Shown here piece by piece: positions 31,323 to 37,500 of a stretch of 37,500 nucleotides of DNA (the stretch's first letter is position 1; every line of letters begins with the position of its first letter). This stretch comes from Halisarca cf. caerulea. Lineage: Eukaryota > Porifera > Demospongiae > Chondrillida > Halisarcidae. A model generated the notes under the pieces. That model saw only the letters and a program-made list of their open reading frames with translations. It was not told where the DNA came from and made no database searches. The translations under genes and the position numbers were made by a program. The DNA is taken from assembly GCA_963170055.1 (NCBI GenBank), contig CAUJGJ010000030.1, positions 1,722,837-1,760,336 on the forward strand, written 5' to 3'.

Positions 31323-32287
31323 GTAAGAAGAGGCGGAGCAGCGCTAGGACTGAGAAATTAATGGTCATAATTGAAAGACACCCGATACACTTTAGTATGG
31401 GTAACCACGTGAAAACAAATCCATGGGAGATAGTCTAACGTATACCATTATTTAGTAGTTAAGACATAGGCGCGAGGGCTGTATGGTATGGTGGCCCATA
31501 AGTACACCAGACTGCGCGTTCCGGATCCCGGAGTCCGGATTCCGAACTCCGAGATCCGGATTCCGAACTCCGGGATCCGAATTACGAAATCCGAGCGCCA
31601 GTTTCCAAACTCCGTTACATTTGCTGTAAAATGGTCTTTTTCTGAATTATAGCGCAGAAAAAACTACCGTAGCAAAATGGGAAGTGACACTCAGGTGTTT
31701 TTGTCGATTCGAACACTGAATTCATGGTACTTTCTGGTGTTTTATGCTAAGTTTAGATTTCGTCCGCCATACTACCGGGCAATATGGCGTTTCACACAGT
31801 GGCTCGTGCTTTGTGCATCATGGACGAAATACTTGTAGAATCTCTCTAAAGTTGCAGGGCATACAAGGATATATTGAACAGACTTGAGCACGATTATAGT
31901 TTGAAACGAAGGTTCGTCCGTCTTACATCTAGAATCATAGTCTGTGCCAGTCTCCTGCGGTCTGAACATGCAGAACGTGTGACGATAATAATAATCAATC
32001 AGCATTCAAGGAACACGTTCATTCTCTCACAGTATATCTTCAGCATTTAGATGATGACTTATTACAAGGCACAATGTATGCATTGGGTTCTAGTGCATGG
32101 TTTTGTTATATATAGGGAATCTTGCATTCCAGGAAATTTGACACCCCCTCCATGCATTATCTATTAGACTGAACCCTGACCCTTAAAAGCTAAATGTATG
32201 GAGGAATACCAAATTCCCTGGAATACCAGATTCCCTAGAACATCGGAATTGCGGATGCCACTTTTTGTGATGTCACTCTTATGTAAT

Positions 32288-32765
32288 CAGGGTTCTATCT
32301 AGGATTAAAATTTTGTGGGGGAAGCTTGTCAATGAGTATTACACTGACTGCCGCAGAAGATATCATAGTACACATAGATTTGATGCATGTATTGTATGTA
32401 TATAGCAGGGTGATGGGGGGTAATTACAATTATTAGTATAGTAGGGGGGGAAGGTACATGTATATATGTGGTATCCTTGACATCTATAAAACACATACAG
32501 TGTAGTGATAATAGAGGTGCATGCAGATAGTGTTATGGAGTGCAGGGGTATATTATATAATATGTATGAAACTAGGGAGGTCTGGGGGCATGCCCCCGGG
32601 GAAAATTCGAGTTTTTAGGTGAAACAATGTTGCATTTGAGGCCATTTTAGACCATTCAAGGCCGATTTTCACACTCAAGTAGGGCCTTCTCTATAGTGAA
32701 ACGAGTGCCTGTGTGCATGTATACATGTGCATAGATGTGTTTACAATGTGTTTGTGCATGTGTGT

Positions 32766-32845
<80 letters not shown>

Positions 32846-32860
32846 GTGTGTGTGTGTGTG

Positions 32861-32896
<36 letters not shown>

Positions 32897-32899
32897 GTG

Positions 32900-32957
<58 letters not shown>

Positions 32958-33125
32958 TGTGTGTGTGTGCGTGCGTGTGTTACACAAAGTTGTATTTGAG
33001 GCCATTTTAGATCATTCAAGGTAAATAGTAATTTGTATTGCAGTTGGAATTTTATGGGGGGTGGAAGCTAGCTAGGGAGTTTGGTGTGGAAGCTTCCCCT
33101 CACCCCCCTACTGGATAGAACCCTG
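32288..33125. mobile_element. Nested DNA transposon, CAGGGTTCTATC termini
   Basis: 838 bp with inverted ends CAGGGTTCTATC / GATAGAACCCTG and a 5-bp target duplication GTAAT on each side. The opposite arm of the foldback element preserves the uninterrupted site, which proves the insertion. It contains a long TG microsatellite flanked by direct repeats of TTTGAGGCCATTTTAGA. No transposase frame. Confidence 0.82.
32759..32978. repeat. (TG)n microsatellite inside the nested element
   Basis: About 220 bp of interrupted TG repeats between two copies of GAGGCCATTTTAGAYCATTC (near 32640 and 32998). Confidence 0.92.
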
Positions 33126-35051
33126 GTAATCATTATGATGACCCAAGGATGTGCATGTGCCTGTGTTTAGACTATCGCGTCGCACGCTAACAAAAACAGC
33201 GATAGTCTACCCTGTGTCCTAGGCCTGGTTACCAAGTTGTCTTTTGTCTGCCTTGCCAGGGCCCTACAGTACACACTTTAGCAATTACCAATTAAACCAA
33301 GCGCTATTGTTGCTTTTTACAGTCACAAATTGCAACTTATGGACTGACACCAAAATTGGTGCAGCCACATATACGATAAGGTCTTATAATTATTAGCTAT
33401 AATTACAAAATTATAGGCAGAAATGAACATATGTGGATGAGGCCACACAAAGTAATTATATTAAATTTAATATGTTTCTGGTCTTGGACATCTTTGAAAA
33501 TTGACCAGGCCACCAGGTTTTTTTTTATTAATTTATTATTTTCTATCTAGTCATTGAAATAGGCATTCCTGATCATGCAAGTATTTTCCTTATAACTGTG
33601 AACAGATGCTATATTAAATTAGAGTCTATAACAAGAATGTTGAATTGAAACAAGACTTCAGATGATATAAACTTAACAGTACTTTGGGAATGCATGTCTG
33701 TATGGAACCAGACTAGGCAATATTCCCACAAAACACAAATTATGGTTGTGCATGCATGGCATTGCGCTCATACTGAACACATGCACATGCATCAGTGCTT
33801 TACTTCATAGATTACAATATTTTGGTCAGGGTTTGAACCCAGCATGCTCATTGACTTTTCTTGTAAAAAGAATTTTATAATTTTCTTTTTTTCACCCAAA
33901 AATTTTGACCAGGAAGGGGACCAGAAGTTAGCAGGAAATTAATTTTGCATGGCCAAAACAACACAACTGGGTGCAGTCAGTCCATAAGTCACAATAAATT
34001 AGGACTATAAAGCAACAATAGCGCTTGGCTTAATTGGTAATTGTCAAATGTGTACTGTAGGGCCCTGCATGGCAAGGCAGACAAAAGACAACTTGGTAAC
34101 CAGGCCTAGGACACAGGGTAGACTATCGCTATTTTTATTATAATTAATAAGCGATAATCTATAAACATACGCACACATCTTTGGTTCACCATAATAATTA
34201 CTTAAGAGTGACGTCACAAAAAGTGGTATCCGCAATTCCGATGTTCTAGGGAATCTGGCATCCCTCCATACAATTGGCTTTTTAGGGTCAGGGTTCAGTC
34301 TAATAGATAATGCATGGAGGGGGTGTCAAATTTCCTCGAATGCAAGATTCCCTATTAAAAAACCATGCACTAGAACCCCATGCATACATTCAGCCTTGTA
34401 GTAAGTCATCATCTAAATGCTGAGGATATACTGTGAGAGAATGAACGTGTTCCTTGAATGCTGATCGATTATTATTATCGTCGCATGTTCTGTTCAGACT
34501 GGCACAGACTATATATAATTCTAGATGTAAGATGGACGAACCTTCGTTTCAAACTATAATCATGCTCAAGTCTGTTCAATATATCCTTGTATGCCCTGCA
34601 ACTTTAGAGAGATTCTACAAGTATTTCGTCCATGATGCACAAAGCACGAGCCACTGTGCGAAACGCCATATTGCCCGGTAGTATGGCGGACGAAATCTAA
34701 ACTTAGCATAAAACACCAGAAAGTACCATGAATTCAGTGTTCGAATCGACAAAAACACCTGAGTGTCACTTCCCATTTTGCTACGGTAGTTTTTTCTGCG
34801 CTATAATTCAGAAAAGACCATTTTACAGCAAATGTAACGGAGTTTGGAAACCGGCGCTCGGACTTCGTAATTCGGATCCCAGAGTTCGGAATCCGGATCT
34901 CGGAGTTCGGAATCCGGACTCCGGGATCCGGAACGCGCAGTCCGGTGTACTTATGGGCCACCATAGTATGGTATATAAAATGCCGAGTCCCGAGCGCGCC
35001 CGAGGGCGAGTGCATTTTATATGCCATACAGCCCGAGTGCCTATGTCTTAA

Positions 35052-35355
35052 CTCTATTAGGGGAAAAACCTCATCATTACTAATCACAAGTGAATAAGAT
35101 ACAAAATAGCCAGATAAGAGTTACTACTTACTAAACCTAAAACTACTCTCTACTTATGATTCTCTTATCTAGCCAGCCTCGGACACAGGTTTAAATAGGA
35201 GTCCATAGACAGCCAGGGGCTGTGTTGGGGTGTTCCTTAGAGCCTGGCAAGGCAGATGAGTGGCAGTGACCGCTGGTCTAGGACACTGGGGTTGAAGTAC
35301 AAATACTTCCCAGGCAAGGCCGGAGTTCGAACAAGCAGCATTTCGTTTGCAAACT
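35052..35355. other. Stretch with no recognised gene
   Basis: Ordinary non-coding DNA between the foldback element and the next MITE. Nothing supported. Confidence 0.5.
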
Positions 35356-35738
35356 CAGGGGCGTAGCTAGCACAGGGCTCAGAGGGCTTGGGCCCCCCTT
35401 TGAAGTTTCTTTCCCAAAAAAATCTTGCCGACCTACCTTTCTTCCCAACTCCACAAACTGGCCTGGATTGGGCCCACTGTCTGTTAGTTTATGAATATAT
35501 ATCTAGATTTGTTATACAGCTAATTTAAAACTAAAAACGATCTGAAATACTAAGAAAAACTTAAGATCGTTCTGAAGAAACCGCTACATACGTACGCAGA
35601 CATGTTTGAGCACTTGAAGGTCAGGTGGGCGTGGTTATGTTGCATGCCGTGCGCTAATTTCAAGCGCTACTTGGGTCAAAATGTCTCTATTCACATTCCG
35701 TTGAGCCCCCCCTTCTTAAAATCCTGGCTACGCCCCTG
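35356..35738. mobile_element. hAT-type MITE, CAGGGGCGTAGCTAG termini
   Basis: Inverted ends CAGGGGCGTAGCTAG and CTGGCTACGCCCCTG, 383 bp. The flanks GCAAACTC and GCAAACTG form an 8-bp target duplication with one mismatch when the terminal base is counted outside the element, as expected for hAT elements. Confidence 0.75.
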
Positions 35739-35820
35739 CAAACTGATCAATCAGTATGGTGGTAGCAGTGCTAATTCGCGTAGGATCCGTTCGTGGACTT
35801 TGGGCAAGTGTCCTTGACCT

Positions 35821-36025
35821 TCAGGAATTCGACGAAGCAATTTGAATGTTAAATATCGAGTTTCCGAAGGGAATCGGTGGTAAGAATCCCCGAAGAAGAC
35901 TTTCTAGGCTACGATGATAAGTTCGCTTCTCGCGGTGGCGAAGATTGCATGGCTTCTTTTGGGTTCGATTGGTAGCGTGTTTCTTCAGAAAGTTCTTCGA
36001 GGAACATTTCAGACAGGTATTAGCC
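35821..36025 (-). CDS. Possible exon of unknown gene, minus strand
   Basis: An open minus-strand stretch from a TTTTCAG acceptor (exon starting at 36025) to TGA at 35821. It would encode a basic, Cys/His-containing segment (ANTCLKCSSKNFLKK, then RHREKRTYHR). No ATG start was found in it, and I recognise no family. GC content and coding-like composition differ from the AT-rich surroundings. It could be a last exon, a transposon fragment or chance. Confidence 0.25.
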
Positions 36026-36110
36026 TGAAAACACAAGTTTCAAAGTATAAACTCACGGCGAGTTAGACGCCCATGTTTTATACATTATAAAATCGCTGTA
36101 TAATCATACC

Positions 36111-36124
36111 GTTACCGTGGTAAC
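36111..36124. promoter_or_regulatory. X-box-like RFX site
   Basis: GTTACCGTGGTAAC matches the RFX X-box form GTTRCC-NN-GGYAAC on both half-sites. It lies about 85 bp upstream of the minus-strand exon candidate. A single motif, so only suggestive. Confidence 0.4.
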
Positions 36125-36159
36125 GGATGCTATATGTACGTACGATACTTTAGACTATA

Positions 36160-36406
36160 TAGTCTGGTGTAGCTCAGATTCAAACTTGCTCGGTGAGTCA
36201 GTCCCTTATCTAACGTAGCCAGCCCCATGCTTGGCCAGGGCTGGCTACGCAAGACTATCAGTCCCCAAAAATGGCTGAGCAAGTTTGGGTCTTGGTCAGA
36301 GCAATCAGCATAGATAATAGAAGTAACCCTATTATCTATCGTATGCTGCTTAATTCAATTATTTTGCTATACATTATCTGGTCTGAGCATTAGCTATGCC
36401 AGACTA
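36160..36406. mobile_element. Foldback MITE, TAGTCTGG termini
   Basis: Ends TAGTCTGGTGTAGCTCAG and CTGAGCATTAGCTATGCCAGACTA (inverse with a small gap) enclose nested hairpins: GTAGCCAGCCC/GGGCTGGCTAC at about 36217-36250 and AAACTTGCTC/GAGCAAGTTT around it. No coding frame. Confidence 0.6.
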
Positions 36407-36460
36407 ACTTTGGCCCTGAGCATAAGTCAGTACTTAATGTTAGCTAGTCTAGGTGTTCAG

Positions 36461-36570
36461 CGAAGACGTCTGTTTGATACCATCTAGCGGTTTTGGATTT
36501 TCCGTGACCAATCCCGTAATGGGAGGTTTTCAAGGAACATCACTGAAGGCCGGAGGAACCACTATGGCAG
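36461..36570 (+). CDS. Possible isolated exon
   Basis: An open 110-nt stretch between GTGTTCAG and a GTAGGG donor. It encodes a Gly-rich segment starting EDVCLIPSSGFGFSVTNP. It has no paralogue elsewhere in the window and no recognised family. Directly followed by a TTAA-type MITE. Confidence 0.22.
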
Positions 36571-36610
36571 GTAGGGCAATGGCCCTACCACTTTTCTTAT
36601 CAAACCTTAA

Positions 36611-37337
36611 AGGGACACTCCGGTCAAAATACAAGTTTGTCCTCAAATAGAGAGTCTTTGATGCTGATTCCAATGTTGTAAACCATTTATGCATGTGTGC
36701 TTTAGTTTAGGAGATATTTTAGAAATTCTCAATTTGACGTCATCACGTGACGTCATTGAGTGACGGGTCTGTTGAGTTCACAGTGTACGAATACGCACGA
36801 ATAGCGAAGATAAAGAGGCACAAATCATCCCTTTTGATACCTGAGGTATTGGAGATAGTAGGACAGAATCGATATGGCTTTGTTTCATTCTTTTAGGCTG
36901 GTCATATTACGAGGAACTGCAGCCCAAGAAGGTCAAATTCTGCAATAGCGTATAATCGTGAATCATCTACACTATTTTTATTGCTGAGAGGTGAAAATGC
37001 CACCGTAGTCGTCAAAAACGACTCGAAATGCACTTTCTAATACTCGTTCAGGCCCCAAAACCGATCGCGCTAGTACGTACCCAGACCCACCTTCTCGCCC
37101 AAATAAAATGGCGGGCGGAAGTGGGTCTGGGTACGAGACTATTCTTCCTAAGGCTCCATCACTCTTTGACGTCACGGTGCGTCATCCAACATGGCGGATT
37201 TTAACTCGTAATTTACGGTTTTAACTGCAAATATCTCGTAAACTAAACAGTACATACAGAAAACAGTAGCAATTTTGGGATCAGCATAAAAGCGTCTATT
37301 TATTCAACTTAACTTGTATTTTGACTGGAGTGTCCCT
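36611..37337. mobile_element. TTAA-type MITE, AGGGACACTCC termini
   Basis: 727 bp with inverted ends AGGGACACTCCGGTCAAAAT and ATTTTGACTGGAGTGTCCCT, extended by ACAAGT/ACTTGT, and TTAA on both sides (36607-36610, 37338-37341). This is the piggyBac/Kolobok target type. Inside are three TGACGTCA sites and an inner hairpin of GTACCCAGACCCAC and its inverse (about 37076-37134). No transposase frame. Confidence 0.82.
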
Positions 37338-37341
37338 TTAA

Positions 37342-37500
37342 AAGTATATTTACAATTAGAGTATTGTAGACTGCATGGTAGGATATTGTAGCCATAGTGA
37401 GGTAGTAGCTTCCTCTGGGCCTGAACATCTGTTACTGCTCTGCCAGTGGCCAGTGCTACTGATAAAAGGTGGAATGCTCAGGAGGCCTATAGCACATTGG
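37342..37500. other. Window end, no supported feature
   Basis: One frame stays open across the last 110 bases but has no start or splice context that can be judged before the window ends. Confidence 0.3.

Larger units (their letters stand above)
31463..35047. mobile_element. Foldback DNA transposon, 3.6 kb, TTAA-flanked
   Basis: Two long arms (31463 to about 33353, and about 33972 to 35047) are inverted copies over roughly 1.05 kb once a nested 838-bp insertion in the left arm is set aside. Ends are GACATAGGC...GAGGGCTGTATGG and the inverse, and TTAA lies just outside each end (31459-31462, 35048-35051). A TTAA target is typical of piggyBac and Kolobok elements. Near each end is a cluster of 10-16-bp TCCGGATTCCGAACTCCG-like repeats (31516-31610 and 34850-34940). 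The right arm has an extra hairpin (about 34975-35020). No recognisable transposase; a short frame shared by both arms is listed as a finding. Confidence 0.85.

Noticed and set aside
34728..35087. 107- and 117-residue frames across the right end of the foldback element
   Set aside because: They run through the GC-rich subterminal repeats (RNSDPRVRNPD-type periodicity) on both strands, as expected of repeat DNA.

Overview
The window looks like metazoan nuclear DNA. It has small coding exons with GT/AG introns, secreted SRCR, fibrinogen-like and multicopper-oxidase modules, long (CA)n/(TG)n arrays, many small inverted-repeat transposons and one intact Ty3/Gypsy LTR element. Abundant secreted SRCR genes, a laccase-like oxidase and compact introns fit a marine invertebrate, most plausibly a demosponge. 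The taxon is an inference; nothing here identifies a species. No rRNA, tRNA or CRISPR was recognised.

Layout. 1-1126: 3' part of a fibrinogen-like (FReD/intelectin-type) coding region. 1111-3402: a full set of laccase-type copper motifs with a C-terminal membrane segment, overlapping the end of the fibrinogen-like frame. 3490-7340: a tandemly duplicated block, each copy ending in a 42-codon signal-peptide exon (first copy frameshifted, second intact). 6543-13469: gene A (signal peptide, two SRCR domains, Cys-rich tail). 13505-17846: a young Gypsy element inserted 35 bp after gene A's stop. 18884-20392: a relic of the oxidase 3' end plus the same intergenic block. 20400-24480: unrelated DNA splitting that block, with a putative three-exon 73-aa gene and a roughly 70-bp satellite. 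24660-30273: gene B, a ten-exon paralogue of gene A. 31197-31322: a fourth signal-peptide exon (gene C), cut off by a 3.6-kb foldback element (31463-35047). 35050-37500: small transposons and weak exon candidates.

How it fits together. The window is a tandem array of one repeating unit: conserved upstream block, signal-peptide exon, SRCR exons, Cys-rich 3' exon, then oxidase-type 3' sequence. Copies differ by exon loss, exon gain, frameshift and transposon insertion, so this is a secreted or surface gene cluster in active turnover. Gene models A and B rest on splice sites, matching codon phases at every junction and conservation between the two copies. No transcript data were available.
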